A stretch of 64,000 bases of DNA from Microglena sp. YARC (GCA_022414725.1 CM039466.1:18456249-18520248), one strand, 5' to 3'. Positions 30,171-40,771 are shown, counted from the stretch's first letter. Numbers and translations: made by a program. Notes: generated from the letters alone by a model not told the origin.

Positions 30171-30959
30171 TTATAAAGTCCTGCAGGGGACTGTGCACGG
30201 GCGGACTGGGGACGGAGTGGCAGACGGTTGCTGGACTGGGGACAATGGTGGGTACGCATTGTCCTCAGCATCCTCACTGACGGCAACGCGAGTAGGCGGG
30301 GTGTTCAGCAATGGGCGTTGTGAGCTTCCAAGGGCTAGGCGCATTCCACTCTGCCCGCTCCAAGTCTTGAGTGGTGTGGGTGATGGCTGAAGGTCTGATG
30401 GAGTGCTTAGTGCTGGTAGAGTTCCACAGACTTGTCTTCTGGAGGTGCCTGGTAGCTGCGCGATCTGGGCTGGGGGCTGGGGGCTGATAGTAGAAGGCTG
30501 GGGGTCGAGGGTTGAAGGCTGGGGCTGATAGCGGAAGGCTTGGGGGACGAGAGGTGAAGGCTGGGGGCTGATAGTGTCAGCTGCTGTGGCTGAGGCTGGT
30601 AAGGTGGTGGCAAGTGCCATAGGAAGGGGGATGTCGATCTCCGATGACTCCCCCTCGTACCAGGGGTGGCTGCCCCCCAGTGGGAGGGGTGAGTTGGGGA
30701 TCGTTAGGTGGATGGTTGGGGGGAGTATGTTAATGGGGTTATGCAGATGCAGTTGTGATAGTTGATTTGTGATGGAATGTTCAGAATGAGTGTTACTTAT
30801 GTCTGAGAGGGCTTGTCGGGCGTCTGATTGAGCTTGTGCTTGATCAGTTGCGTCTGAGCGCGCTTCTGCTTCTGCAGCAGCTCTGACTTGTCCTCGTGTT
30901 CCTCGCATTATGTGTTGTGTTAGTTGTTCAGGGGTGGGTTTGTTCCACGTGTTTATCAA
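30171..30959 (-). CDS. Low-complexity gag-leader ORF
   Basis: 262 codons. The N-terminus TPEQLTQHIMRGTRGQ is followed by an Ala/Asp/Gln-rich helical stretch, then proline-rich repeats of the type QPSTLDPQPSTISPQPP. It is on the same strand and just upstream of the 29103-29906 ORF in transcription order. It may be the N-terminal part of the same gag, split by an indel near 30170. No motif allows a firm function. Confidence 0.35.
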   Translation of the reverse strand: MINTWNKPTPEQLTQHIMRGTRGQVRAAAEAEARSDATDQAQAQSDARQALSDISNTHSEHSITNQLSQLHLHNPINILPPTIHLTIPNSPLPLGGSHPWYEGESSEIDIPLPMALATTLPASATAADTISPQPSPLVPQAFRYQPQPSTLDPQPSTISPQPPAQIAQLPGTSRRQVCGTLPALSTPSDLQPSPTPLKTWSGQSGMRLALGSSQRPLLNTPPTRVAVSEDAEDNAYPPLSPVQQPSATPSPVRPCTVPCRTL

Positions 30960-31077
30960 GGCTTCTGTCCTGATGTGTACCTGAAGGAATGTGTATGTTG
31001 GTATAGCAGCGCAGATGTATCTGGCTTGGTTTCTTCAGAAGTGTAGTCCTGAAAGAAGGTGTGGTGGAGCAGGGGTC

Positions 31078-31325
31078 AAAAAAAAAGGGCGGCCCTTCGC
31101 CGTTGCTTTGTTTCTTGGTTGTTAAGTGGGTGGTTGCGAATAGTAGTGCAAGTAAAAAAAGGCGGCCTGACGGCGTGCTTTTTGAAAGATGCAGTTGGCG
31201 TACTTGTAACAGTGGTCTAACCAAAAATTGGGCAGCCTTACGGCGTGTGTTTTGGAAGAGTGTGGTTGTTTGTATCTGGAACAAGGATTTAACTCAAATA
31301 GGGCGGCCCTTCGCCGTGCCGGATG
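31078..31325. repeat. Four-copy tandem repeat of about 73 bp with GGCGGCCCTTCGCCG core
   Basis: Cores preceded by A-runs lie near 31088, 31159, 31228 and 31302 (GGGCGGCCCTTCGCCGT, GGCGGCCTGACGGCGT, GGGCAGCCTTACGGCGT, GGGCGGCCCTTCGCCGT). The cores are imperfect palindromes with GC stems. They lie between the unit C primer site and the gag-like ORFs, where an LTR element would keep its leader or packaging signal. Confidence 0.65.
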
Positions 31326-32131
31326 GCATAAGCGATAGGTCTGAGGACAGAAAGTGAGGGAGATGCCCGTACCTAGCGAGGTGGTGGGTAGTCTCCTCCG
31401 AAGAACTTGAGATTGGGTGGTCCTACGCACGGTGGGAAGGGGTGGGCAACTGGTTAGTATATAGCAATTGGTCCAATTGAATGGGTGATTTGTTTGGTTA
31501 ATGGATGCCAATGCTGGTATGAGTTGGAATGTTCGGGTATGTCGGTATCAGCAAGTCGTCGGTATCAGCAAGTCTTCGGTATCAGCAAGTCAGTATTAGC
31601 CGTCTCGATGTTCAGAAGGACGGTACCGGTACTGTCTCTGAATTGAGAGGGCGGGCTCAAATTGACTAGGTTATGTGATGGGTTCTCTTTACAGCAAATG
31701 TGGTTGCTGGTGTTGGTGAGATCACAAAGCAGGGATCAGAGTAGTTCTGATGTGGGAGTCTTGGGTGGTGAACCGCAAGGTGGGTGGGGTTCTTAAATCC
31801 TCTAGGGGCTGCTAGTGAGTTGCGTCGACTCGTAACGTAGGAGGAGCAATGGAGGACAAGTGCGCCCGATATATAGTTGATCAGTATAGTTATGGAGTCT
31901 GTATGTGCGTTGTTAGAATGGGATAATTAGTTCCAGACTATGGTCACAGCAAGTAGGTTGGGTAAATTAAGTCCAATCTATATGTATACAGACTTCATCC
32001 AATCAGCAGCAAAGGGCTATGGGTTCGCTGCCTCAAAGTGATCGCTTTGCTTGCTGGCTCAAAGTGTGAGAAAGCGTCCCTAGGGTATGTCCCGTGGGTA
32101 GCTTTGTGTCTGTCCAGAAAAAAAATCTAAA
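31326..32131. other. Leader-like non-coding stretch, no gene recognised
   Basis: No frame above 130 codons with content. Contains three copies of CGGTATCAGCAAGTC-like words near 31543-31590. Likely 5' leader of the element headed by unit C copy 2. Confidence 0.4.
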
Positions 32132-32132
32132 G

Positions 32133-32151
32133 CCCTGGCAGGGAGTACCAA
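32133..32151 (-). other. Candidate tRNA primer-binding site
   Basis: On the minus strand, five bases after the end of unit C copy 2, the sequence reads TGGTACTCCCTGCCAGGG. A TGG start right after an LTR is the hallmark of a primer site complementary to a tRNA 3' CCA end. This supports copy 2 being a 5' LTR with its body at lower coordinates. The tRNA is not identified. Confidence 0.45.
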
Positions 32152-32156
32152 GTGAT

Positions 32157-33417
32157 GGGGTGTTCTGTACTCCGGTAGCCGCGTTACCGAGGGGTTGGAA
32201 GCACCGTCGTCAGTACTGACGGGGACGTCTCACCGTTCCGAAGGGCTGGACTTTCGGCCGGCAGTTGTGGAGTCGAGGCGAAAGGAGAGGGGTTGACCGG
32301 AGTCTCCTTCTGAAGTCCGGCAGACGGGGGTTGTCAATGCTCGGGGAGGGTACTGGAGGCGACCGTAGGTGGACAGGTTTTCCGGGAATCGGTAACGACA
32401 GGGGCTTGGAGACGATGGGGGCTCAGACATGGGGCACCACCTGCATGGGGGCTCAGGCATGAGTCACCACCTGCATGGGGTCTCAAGCATGGGTCACCAC
32501 CTGCATGGGGGCTCAGGCATGGGGCACCACCTGCATGGGGGATCAGGCATGGGTGACCACCTGCATGGGGGCTCAGGCATGGGTGACCACCTGCATGGGG
32601 GCTTAGGCAAGGGTCACCACCTGAATGGGGGCTCAGGCATGGGTCACCAATCCGTGGAGGTTCTGGACAAGAGTTTGATAGTAGAATGAGTTACAATTTG
32701 TTCTAGGAACAATAGAAAATAAAACTGCGGTTTCTAAGTGAACGCGCAACGGCGTCTACATAACTTGCCGGAAAAGGTCGGCAAGGCGCGATTGCAATGC
32801 ACGACAGGGTCAAGCGGTGCAAGAGCCTAAGATGATTATTCATGATGCGTGACAGTCGTATTGGATTGTCGTGACGGGTTGGTGTAAGCAACACTGCAAC
32901 CAACACTGCAAGGGGTAGGTGCGCAAGTAGCGCCTAGCAGTGACCTATCCTGACGACAGCATCGACGCACCTGGACAAGAGTTTGATAGTAGAATGAGAG
33001 AGAATCGGTCGTCTCAATCGACTATCAACTCTTCTGTCTTTTAGGGTACGCTCGTAACTATGGCTTTTCATGCGCTGGCGAAAGGAGTTATGCTCAATGC
33101 CTTTCACGGCATTGCATTATTATGTCTCGTGTTAAGACAAGCGCCCGATAACAGTCTCGTGTGAAGACAAACGCCAGCGTGTCACGCAAGCTGCGCTTGT
33201 GACGCGGCCTGGGCGCGTATGTGTAACCGAGTAATCCTAGGTAGCTGTGGGTAGCTGGCCACTAGGCGGAAATGTACGGCGGGTTGACTCAGCCAGATCT
33301 GGGCTACCTGGGCACAGGTCTGGTCGGAGTCTGCTCTTGGTGTGTGTGTGTGTGCGTGTACAAGGTATTCCCCTTGCTTTTAGTGTTACCTAGGTAAACA
33401 CGCAATCGCGTGTGACA
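32157..33417 (-). mobile_element. LTR-like unit C, copy 2 (likely 5' LTR) with minisatellite
   Basis: Matches 8849-9882 end to end with few substitutions. The exception is near 32412-32650, where about 240 bp of a 30-bp repeat replaces roughly a dozen bases. The ends are TGTCACACG and CACCCCA on the minus strand. No target duplication was found: flanks AGTGA and TCAAT differ. Confidence 0.65.
32412..32650. repeat. 30-bp minisatellite, about 8 copies
   Basis: Unit GGCATGGGTCACCACCTGCA followed by TGGGGGCTCA. Present only in copy 2 of unit C, so it arose or expanded after the copies separated. The period keeps one plus-strand frame open as repeats of GMGHHLHGGS. Confidence 0.9.
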
Positions 33418-33462
33418 TCAATTTGGACATTGATCCCAAATGAACTAAGCATAGGGATGGCC

Positions 33463-33727
33463 CTACTTACGCACTAAGTCCGCGGCTACTGCTGCATCTT
33501 GGAAAGCTCGGAGGTCAGATGGCTCCCCGTCCGAGGTTGGCGAAGGTGGTTCAGTAGAATCGTCTTTATCAGACGAGGATGCAGGTGGCTGATGAACAGG
33601 GTTAGATGGGGGAACAGCAGCATCCTGGGCGGCGGAGGCTGGATAGATGTCGCAGATAGGTGGATTTAGAATTGTGAATGAGTCGTAGTAGGGGTTTACG
33701 CCTTTTGTGACTTTCGGCATTAAGTAG
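33463..33727 (-). CDS. Family A gag, C-terminal fragment separated by element B
   Basis: The minus-strand frame continues the gag that is cut at 50434. Joining the two at the AGTAG duplication reads ...WGQGFYL|MPKVTKG... with no frame change. The fragment carries NPYYDSFTILNPPICDIYP and a Pro/Ser/Asp-rich tail ending in VAADLVRK and a TAG. The methionine at 33720 is therefore internal and not a start. It is part of the capsid/linker of an A-type element, whose zinc knuckles would follow; here unit C copy 2 lies 45 bp further on. Confidence 0.75.
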
Positions 33728-33940
33728 TTTGGTTGGTTACACAGTGAAGACTGAAGTAGAAGGGAGATACACGCAACGAGTGCGCTTATATAGAAGACGG
33801 GAGTCTGCAGGAAGATCCTGCAGACCCGTGTAGGCCACAGCTAGCCTGTGGCCTAGCGGCAGGCAACTCGGGACCTGGAGAGACCAGGTACCGGTATGCA
33901 TTATGCCGACTCAGTGTCCGATGCATATCGGACAATAACA
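33728..33940 (-). repeat. 3' LTR of element B
   Basis: 213 bp, near-identical to 50221-50433. The minus strand reads TGTTATTGTCCG...CCAACCAAA and contains a TATA box CTATATAAG near 33785-33795. A polypurine tract (complement of TCCCCCCCAA at 33941) lies directly upstream on the minus strand. Outer flank AGTAG at 33723-33727 equals 50434-50438. Confidence 0.92.
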
Positions 33941-34319
33941 TCCCCCCCAACTTGAGGTATTCTTGAGCTCAAGAATTCCTAAAGTTAACTGAGGGGCATA
34001 AGAAATTAATATAGATATAAAAGAACTACAATGACTAAGAGCTGGTCTGCTTCGGTCAAGAACTTGGACAATAAGATTATTCAGGCCAAGACTAAAGGGA
34101 AGGAAGCACTTGGAAAGTCTCGAAGGCAGTAAGTCACTATATGTGGCTGTACATTGGTCAGGCTTGTCAAGAGATCAGATGTAAGGTAATCTGGACTGTG
34201 GCAAGGCGGGCTGGCACAATCAAGGTGGTAATCTTATCTAAGAACTCTAAATCACTGGCCTAGGTTGGTACAGACTTAAACTAAAGTAAGTCTATGAGGG
34301 GAAAGAGAATTTGTACGGT
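33941..34319 (-). other. Element B 3' non-coding end, up to the LINE insertion
   Basis: Polypurine tract followed by GGTATTCTT and AAGAATTCCT, as in element A (5161 onward). The exact LINE border is not resolved; recognisable LINE coding begins about 34318. Confidence 0.6.
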
Positions 34320-34628
34320 CATACCTGAGGTCGTCAGATTTGCTTCCCATGAGGCCAACTCCCGATTTGTACAAGCTATGACTAACCTGTTTAATCTCAT
34401 CTGCAAGACCTCTTACCCTAGCCAATGGGCTGCAGCTGCCTTACCCGTCCCCAAAGACCTCTTACCCTAGCCAATGGGCTGCAGCTGCCTTACCCTAGCC
34501 AATGGGCTGCAGCTGCCTTACCCGTACCCAAATCCAAAGGCAGTGTTTATGACAAGGACAACCATCGAGGTCTTGCTGTGAGCAACTCCATAGGAAAGAT
34601 CTTCTCCCTTTGCATGCTACGTAGACTA
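34318..34628 (+). pseudogene. LINE-T copy b, reverse transcriptase front part (split by chromovirus)
   Basis: The plus frame carries RFASHEANSRFVQAMTNLF, then YPSQWAAAALPVP and KGSVYDKDNHRGLAVSNSIG, typical of the first LINE RT blocks. It ends ...GKIFSLCMLRRL at the GACTA duplication. It continues in frame at 44612 as DDWSEEFNLRAAGQYGFR. Between 34411 and 34515 the segment TACCCTAGCCAATGGGCTGC occurs three times, an internal duplication that breaks the frame. The 5' part (endonuclease, ORF1) is missing. Confidence 0.82.
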
Positions 34629-34976
34629 TGTAACAGCTCAGGATGCTCCTTAGCAGCTTGAGGGGTTAGGCTAGGGAACGTGATGCGTGATGTGAGTTTA
34701 CGTGTATGTTGATATGGGTGAACTAGCAGGACAAGTAGAAGGTTACCTAAGTATGGGATGTCGAGTAGCTTGGAAAGAACGTCTTCGTGGTTGGAGTAGA
34801 AGGGTTCGTTCCGAGTAGCTCGTGTCTATGTGCGCAACGTGTGCGTTGTGAGAGATGAGGCAGTACATGGGTATGGTACTGTATCATGTGCGTTCGTCAC
34901 GTGGCTTACGGGTGAGGTGTACCCGTATGCCTTGCTGGACGGCCAGAGTACCCGTGAAGGGTTCTGTACCGTTACA
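34629..34976 (-). repeat. 3' LTR of the chromovirus
   Basis: 348 bp, TGTAACAGCTC...CCGTTACA, with short terminal inverted repeat TGTAAC/GTTACA. No difference from 44259-44606 was noticed by eye. A polypurine tract GGAGGGGGGGGAG (complement of 34977-34989) lies upstream on the minus strand. TSD GACTA at 34624-34628. Confidence 0.95.
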
Positions 34977-35147
34977 CTCCCCCCCCCTCCAGAAGAGATG
35001 CGGACCCCGCATCTGATCATAAGGAAGTGGGATGTGAATACCAGTCGTAGTCGTATGTGCCGTGCTCAAAATATACTTGATGAAATCAAGTTGGTTTTCG
35101 GAGAGAACCATTTAACATCCCTTTTGAGTACTCCGGGAAAGATAACT

Positions 35148-38100
35148 TTATAAATAAAGCAATCTAACCGCCGTGTCGTATGCGTCGAGTGCGATGGGTT
35201 GGTGATGGGCCCGTTTATTTGACGTACGTTGGGACATAACGGGCGTAACACGTGATTTCCATGCATCGACGACGTGAGGCGCACTTTTCTTGACCGCTTT
35301 GGCGAGTTCCCAAGTGTCTTGCTCAATACCGAAGTCTTGCCATCGGACCAAGTATTCGAGACGCCGTTTGCTGGAAGTGCCTATGACACACGATTTCTCG
35401 CGCGCATGATGCATTGGATATTCCAAATTGGAGCGCCGTCGGAGTCAAACTCCAGCGGTTGTCCAACATGGACAACGCCATCGGAGCGCCAATGCTTTAT
35501 CAAACCCACGTGAAACACGGGGTGGATACGCATCATCTTGGGCAAAGCCAAGCGGCACGCCGTGACCTGCTGGACGACTCCGGTGACCTCGTCGCGTGGA
35601 CCAATGCATTCCGTAATCGTATAGGGGCCAACAAAACGAGGCGTAAATTTTGGTTTACCCGTTGCTTTGAACTTCATATTGCGGGTGGACAAGAGAACTT
35701 TATCCCCAAGGTTGAAGAAAACCTCCGTTCGTCGCTTATCGTAATGGGCTTTCTGCCGATCTTGTGCGGCTTGCATGCATGCCTTGCATTGATCTTGTCG
35801 TTCAATGTGATCGGCCCACCAATTGTTGGCAGCCGGACATTTCGATTCGACCTCCGCTCTAAGCGGCGTCGTAGGGTTGTAACCAAGGTACGCCCGAAAT
35901 GGGGTGTTCTGAATGGACTCTTGGTAGGAATTGTTGATTGCAAATTCCACCAGCGCCAAGGACTTATCCCAATCGTCGTGGTATGGCCCCACGTAGTGGC
36001 GAATCATGTCCTCGATGACTCGGTTCATGCGTTCCGTCTGACCGTCAGTTTGAGGATGAAACGCAGTCGAAAACGCTTGTCGCGTGCCCATTAATCGATG
36101 GAGAGCCACGCCGAAATGCCCGGTAAATCGCGCATCGCGATCGCTCAGCAGTTTCTTTGGGATACCATGATAGCGGATGACACGATTCAGGTATAGGGAA
36201 GCGAATGCCTCTGCGTTTATCGTAGTGTGACAAGGTTCGACATGAACCATTTTCGACAGTTTGTCGACGAATACCGCGATGGCATCATGGCCAGAAGACG
36301 TAGGCGGGAGCGCCGTGATGAGGTCCGTGGAGACACACTCCCAGAATTTCTCAGGAATTTCCACGGGAACCATGGTACCGTTAGGTTTTGCGTTTCCGGG
36401 CTTGTTCGTTTGGCACTTATGGCATTGTTGGACGAAGGCCGTAACATCTGCCGTGACTTTGGCCCAAGTAAAAGTGCGGGTGACCAACTCCAATGTCTTG
36501 GTGCGACCGCAATGGCCCATATACATAGGGTCGTGAGCTTCGCGGATAATGTCCAGTCGAAGGGCTGCGTCAAGGGGGACACACAAAAACTCGCGTCCGT
36601 ACTTGTTCTTCTTGAACCAGTAACCGTTCCTCGAAAACTTATCGCGAAGGCGCTTGCAGCCCGGCGTGAAGTTCGAGTCTCGTTTGTATCCAGCCAAAAT
36701 TCGATCCATGATGGACGAAGAGGAGGGAGTCGACGCGGCGGGCGTATGCCGACTGCGTCGTCGCGTTTCCTTGACCGGAACCGAAGGGACGGGGAGGACA
36801 TTTGGGGGGTGGGGAAGGATATCCACGACCGTGGGACCGACTGCACTCGGGCGCTGCTTTCTCGATCGAGGCCTGCATTCGCTGACCAAGAGAGAGAAAA
36901 CTAACAGCTGGTGCGCAACCGCGACGTCGGCGGGGGCGGAGAGGTTAGGATTGCGACTGACCGGGTCTGCCATATTATTGCGACCCGCGCGATATTCCCA
37001 AGTATAGCTGAAGGGCGCCAGGTCCTCCTGCCATCGGCCCATGCGTCGTGAAAGGACCGCCTTTGTGTCAAAATACGTGAGCGGATTGTGGTCAGTGACC
37101 AATGTCATGTGGGAACCTTCGAGGTAGCATCGCCACTCGGTCAACGCGTGAACGATTGCTAGCATCTCTTGTTCCGTCGTAGTATAGTTCAGCTCCGCTG
37201 GGATATACTTCTTGCTGGCGAAGGCGATGGGGTGTTTATCTTGCAAGAGCACCGCGCCGGTACCGAGCAAAGATGCGTCGGTAATGACTTCGAAAGGTTT
37301 GCTGAAATCTGGCAGCGCGAGGACTGGAGCGGATAGCAAAGCTTCCTTGAGGCCTTTGAATGAGACGAGATGTTCTTCTTTGAACAAGGAGCCGAGTTCA
37401 CCCTTGATGTTAGACAAGGGTTGAAGCGGGGCAGCGAGAGACGAATAGCCTTGGATGAATTTGCGAAAATAATTGCACAAACCGAGGAATGAGCCGATCT
37501 CTTTCGCCGTTTTCGGAGTAGGCCAGTCACGGACTGTGCTAACCTTGCGTGGATCAACCTTAATGCCGTCGCGTCCAAAGTAATGACCCAGGAATTTAAC
37601 TTCCGTTTGGTTGAATGAACATTTGGAGAGTTTCGCGTAGAATTCGTTGTCCTGGAGGACGTTGAGAACCGTGGCCAAGTTGGCTAAGTGCTCCGCCGGA
37701 GTGCGTACGTAAACCAAGATATCGTCCAAGTAGACCACGACGAACTTGTGCAAGTAGGGCGCGAATATCTGGTTCATGACCGCTTGGAATGTGCTCGGCG
37801 CATTTGCCAAACCCATCCCAAGGACTTTAAATTCAAACTGACCCATTGGGGTAGTGAACGCAGTTTTCGGCGGGTCCTCGTCCGAAATTCGTATTTGGTA
37901 ATAACCAGACGTTAGGTCTAGGGAACTGAACAAAGTAGCTCCACCTAGACGATCAATGGTCTCATCGATACGGGGAAGGGGATACCTATTTTTAATCGTG
38001 ATGTTGTTGAGTGCTCGCCAATCGCAAACAACCCGGTATCCCGTTCCACCCGGTTTCGCTATGATCATAATTGGCGCACCGTACGGGGACGAGCTCGGGG

Positions 38101-39190
38101 CGATGAATCCTTGCTGCAACAGGTCGGAGACGTATTCTTCACATAGTAAAGTCTCGGCTGGACTCATGCGACAATTTCTGCGATATGGTGCGTAAGCATT
38201 GTCTTGCGTTTTGATGACGTGAGGAATAACTCGATGGTTAGGAGTCCCCATAGGCAAATTGTTGAAGACTTTGCGATACTGCCATAGGAGAGCGCGCAGG
38301 TCGGTGGCCGAGATGAGTGTTTTATCTTCGTGGTCCCGTATGTTGTCGCGGATCCAATTTTCGAAATCCATGCTTGCCACCGGGGGACCAGGTAAAGGCC
38401 CGTCGGAAGGCAATAATTTTGTCAGCAATTTCGCCCGTTCATCGGCAGTTACGTTAGACGCCGGTAAATCCGCTCGGGATTCGCGGACATTGACCATGAC
38501 ATGGTTAGCGCCAGCTTTCAAAAGCTTTGCTGCCTTGCGACCAGTAATGACTGGGTCGTCAGTCGGCTTGCCCGAAAGTGCCATAGTGAAGAAGAAATGA
38601 GCCGTTTCGTCCCGCTGCCTGTTGATAGGTGTCAAACAGCAGCCGTATCGTTTGAGCGACAATGTCATGCGATCGTAGTCTAGGACGGCTTTTTTGTCGC
38701 GCATCCAGTCGGACCCGAGGATTAGGTCTAATCCACCGGGAAGTTTGTCGACGACATGGGCGAACACTTTGCCAACATATCGTTGTATGTGTATAGGGAG
38801 CGAGACCGTCCCGCGGATTTTGATAATCCCGTCGTTAGCGCAAGTGAATCCGTCGCGTTCGTTTTCCCAAGGGCGGATGTGCAAACCGAGATCCTCAGCC
38901 GTTTGCCTTTCCATAAGACAACCTGTCGCGCCGGAGTCTGCCAATGTGAGTAATTGCTTCGCTCCCGATCGGGCGTTGAATAGCATATCGGGGGCAGCAG
39001 CGGAGTTGACTTCGTATACCCGATTGGCTCGCGTCATGAGCACGGGGGAATAATTCGTATTTTGTTGCGCGTGATTGCGACGGATGCACTTCGTTGACCG
39101 TCTGGCAGCGATTTGTTTTACGCGAACTTTGGGATCCAATGCCTCCGACCACCAGTGTTTTTTTTCGACGGGTTTCAACCGGACTGGGGA
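35148..39190 (-). CDS. Chromovirus (Ty3/gypsy) pol: protease, RT, RNase H, integrase, chromodomain
   Basis: Almost all of pol is one frame (35381-39214). Protease LTLADSGATGCLM lies near 38930. RT has KPGGTGYRVVCDWRALN, FSSLDLTSGYYQI and the catalytic VVYLDDILVY (about 37718-37745). RNase H has EVITDASLLGTGAVL, TTEQEMLAIVHAL and VTDHNPLTYF. The integrase zinc domain is HDPMYMGHCGR ... CHKCQ, and the core has VSTDLITALP, LSDRDARFTG and HPQTDGQTERMN (the D, D, E residues present). A GPY/F segment, FTPRFVGPYTI, follows. The chromodomain (IECIM-like start, then EYLVRWQDFG and DTWELAKAV) is split: its first residues are in the pol frame and the rest in 35148-35426, one base out, near 35385. The chromodomain would target insertion to marked histone H3. 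The upstream frame joins at a run of eight A near 39163. Confidence 0.93.
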
Positions 39191-39746
39191 TGCCCTCCTC
39201 AGGTGCGGGGCCAAAGTATACTGCCTTGGTCACGTCGTTGATCGCATGCCAATCCTTTTTGATTTGGACGGCCCGTTCGGAGTCGGGGGGGTCATACCAT
39301 ACTTGGATGGCGACCTTATTCGAAGGTGACCCCTTGGGGCGGGGTTTCATATGGTGATCGAACGATTGATACTCCTTGAACAACTCCATACCTTGGAGGA
39401 GACTGGAGATATGTTTATCGTTACTTGCGTTTTTTGGGAGGATGAACATACCGGATGTGTCGAAGGGTGCATCGTTTTTGCATTCCCAATAGTGTTCTAA
39501 CACCGACACGACGTCTTCCGGAATGGGGTGAGCGTATATGAACTCGTTTGCGATGGAGACACGCATGCCAAACTCCGTAGAGAACTTCAGTGGACAAGGG
39601 GACGACAAGGGATTAGTAGAAGTTACATCAATGGTTGGGGTTAAGCCCAAGTTTGAAAACAGTTCCTCTTGAACCTGTAACAAGAGCTCAAGTGGCTCGA
39701 CTACTACTACTTTATCGCCGCTAAGTACACGATCCAGGGTTGTCAA
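38895..39746 (-). CDS. Chromovirus gag-pro linker frame
   Basis: Reading starts in the same frame as the preceding gag ORF, after a single TAG at 39765-39767. About 190 residues are real (LDRVLSGDKVVVVEPLELLL ... SERAVQIKKDWHAINDVTKA). At the A8 run near 39163 the pol frame takes over: ETRRKK in this frame matches VEKKHWW in the pol frame. Codons beyond that run in this frame are not native. No catalytic motif; it bridges nucleocapsid and protease. Confidence 0.55.
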   Translation of the reverse strand: MTTLDRVLSGDKVVVVEPLELLLQVQEELFSNLGLTPTIDVTSTNPLSSPCPLKFSTEFGMRVSIANEFIYAHPIPEDVVSVLEHYWECKNDAPFDTSGMFILPKNASNDKHISSLLQGMELFKEYQSFDHHMKPRPKGSPSNKVAIQVWYDPPDSERAVQIKKDWHAINDVTKAVYFGPAPEEGIPSPVETRRKKTLVVGGIGSQSSRKTNRCQTVNEVHPSQSRATKYELFPRAHDASQSGIRSQLRCCPRYAIQRPIGSEAITHIGRLRRDRLSYGKANG

Positions 39747-39764
39747 TACCTGACCGGCCGATTC

Positions 39765-40709
39765 CTATTCCCAAATCGGGATGGGACCGTTGCCATCAAG
39801 GGCCCAGTCGGGACACGTAGTCTCATTGAGGGCCGGCCAGTTAGGCAAGTCCCGCGTGCGGCAGCGTCCGTCAGCATTCAGCGACCGCCCACATGTCCTC
39901 ATGTAGCGGAAACAGAAGAAGCAGCGAGCACCATTCTGAAGCCAGATGGTCTGCCCGACGCTGACCGATTTGTTCATATGCATGGCGTTCTGGGGGTCTT
40001 GACCCAAAAAGTCGGGGGTCCGCGGCCCGATGGGCTGTGAACGGGCCCGACCAGCACCCTGTCCGTATCCTCCGCGACCACCACGGCCCGCGCCGCGGCT
40101 AATAGAGCCTTTCCCGAACGTGCGATCAGCACCTTGCAAACTGAGGACCTGCGGCCTTGGCGATCCACCCAGCTTGCCGTTGTGCGCCGGCTGCGTCGCA
40201 CTACGTCCTCCACCACCTCGGCCACCGGCCGGGTTGCGACTACTGTTTGGCGCCAGCTTGGGGCTCTTGGCTGGGCGAGAGTTAATCTCCCCGCCGTCGT
40301 CGGTGGCTACTCCCTGCGAAGAGAAAGAATCCGTGTCAGTATCGGAAGGGGGTGATTTGGTAAATTGGACGCGATTGAAAGCAAGGTCCTTACCCGGGTA
40401 CTTAGTATCCGCTGGGCGCTTGAATGGATACCTCGATTTCTGGTTAGCGTAACCTCCCCTCTGATGGCGATCGTGCTTGTCCGTCAAGGACTTGCCACGA
40501 GCGGCGACAACTTTCCTCGCTTCGTCCAACTGCAGATAGCGGAACAAATCCTCCATCGTTTCGAACATAGTACCCGACTCGCGCCGAGAGTGTGCACCGG
40601 CGCGGAGTTCATCGGAGAGTCCCGTGCGAAACAAGTTTAACTTTTCGCGTTCGGTCAGCTCGGGGACTTTGCGAAATTCATACTTGATGGCGTGGTAATA
40701 ATTCTGCAA
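39765..40709 (-). CDS. Chromovirus gag: capsid end and Arg/Gly-rich nucleocapsid
   Basis: Begins in the gag capsid consensus (YYHAIKYEFRKVPELTEREK, LNLFRTGLSDELRAGA). It continues through a basic and RGG-rich stretch (GGRGGGGRSATQ, GAGRGGRGGYGQGAGR) to an atypical cysteine cluster, CFFCFRYMRTCGRSLNADGRC. That cluster may replace the usual CCHC knuckle. RGG boxes bind RNA. The frame stops at TAG (39765) with continued open reading beyond it. Confidence 0.75.
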   Translation of the reverse strand: MQNYYHAIKYEFRKVPELTEREKLNLFRTGLSDELRAGAHSRRESGTMFETMEDLFRYLQLDEARKVVAARGKSLTDKHDRHQRGGYANQKSRYPFKRPADTKYPGKDLAFNRVQFTKSPPSDTDTDSFSSQGVATDDGGEINSRPAKSPKLAPNSSRNPAGGRGGGGRSATQPAHNGKLGGSPRPQVLSLQGADRTFGKGSISRGAGRGGRGGYGQGAGRARSQPIGPRTPDFLGQDPQNAMHMNKSVSVGQTIWLQNGARCFFCFRYMRTCGRSLNADGRCRTRDLPNWPALNETTCPDWALDGNGPIPIWE

Positions 40710-40771
40710 GGAGCGAGTATCTTGGCGAAAGCCACCTTCGTGTAGTTTGGTGAGAGCGACGTGTGATTCCG

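Noticed and set aside
8849..33417. Units C as the two LTRs of one 24.6-kb element
   Set aside because: Outer flanks (AGTAA and TCAAT) do not match as a TSD, and copy 1 is bounded on both sides by its own 52-bp repeats, so it looks like a separate insertion.
35414..36904. Plus-strand ORFs of 226 and 225 codons
   Set aside because: Shadows of the chromovirus pol on the opposite strand; no domain and fully overlapped by integrase coding.
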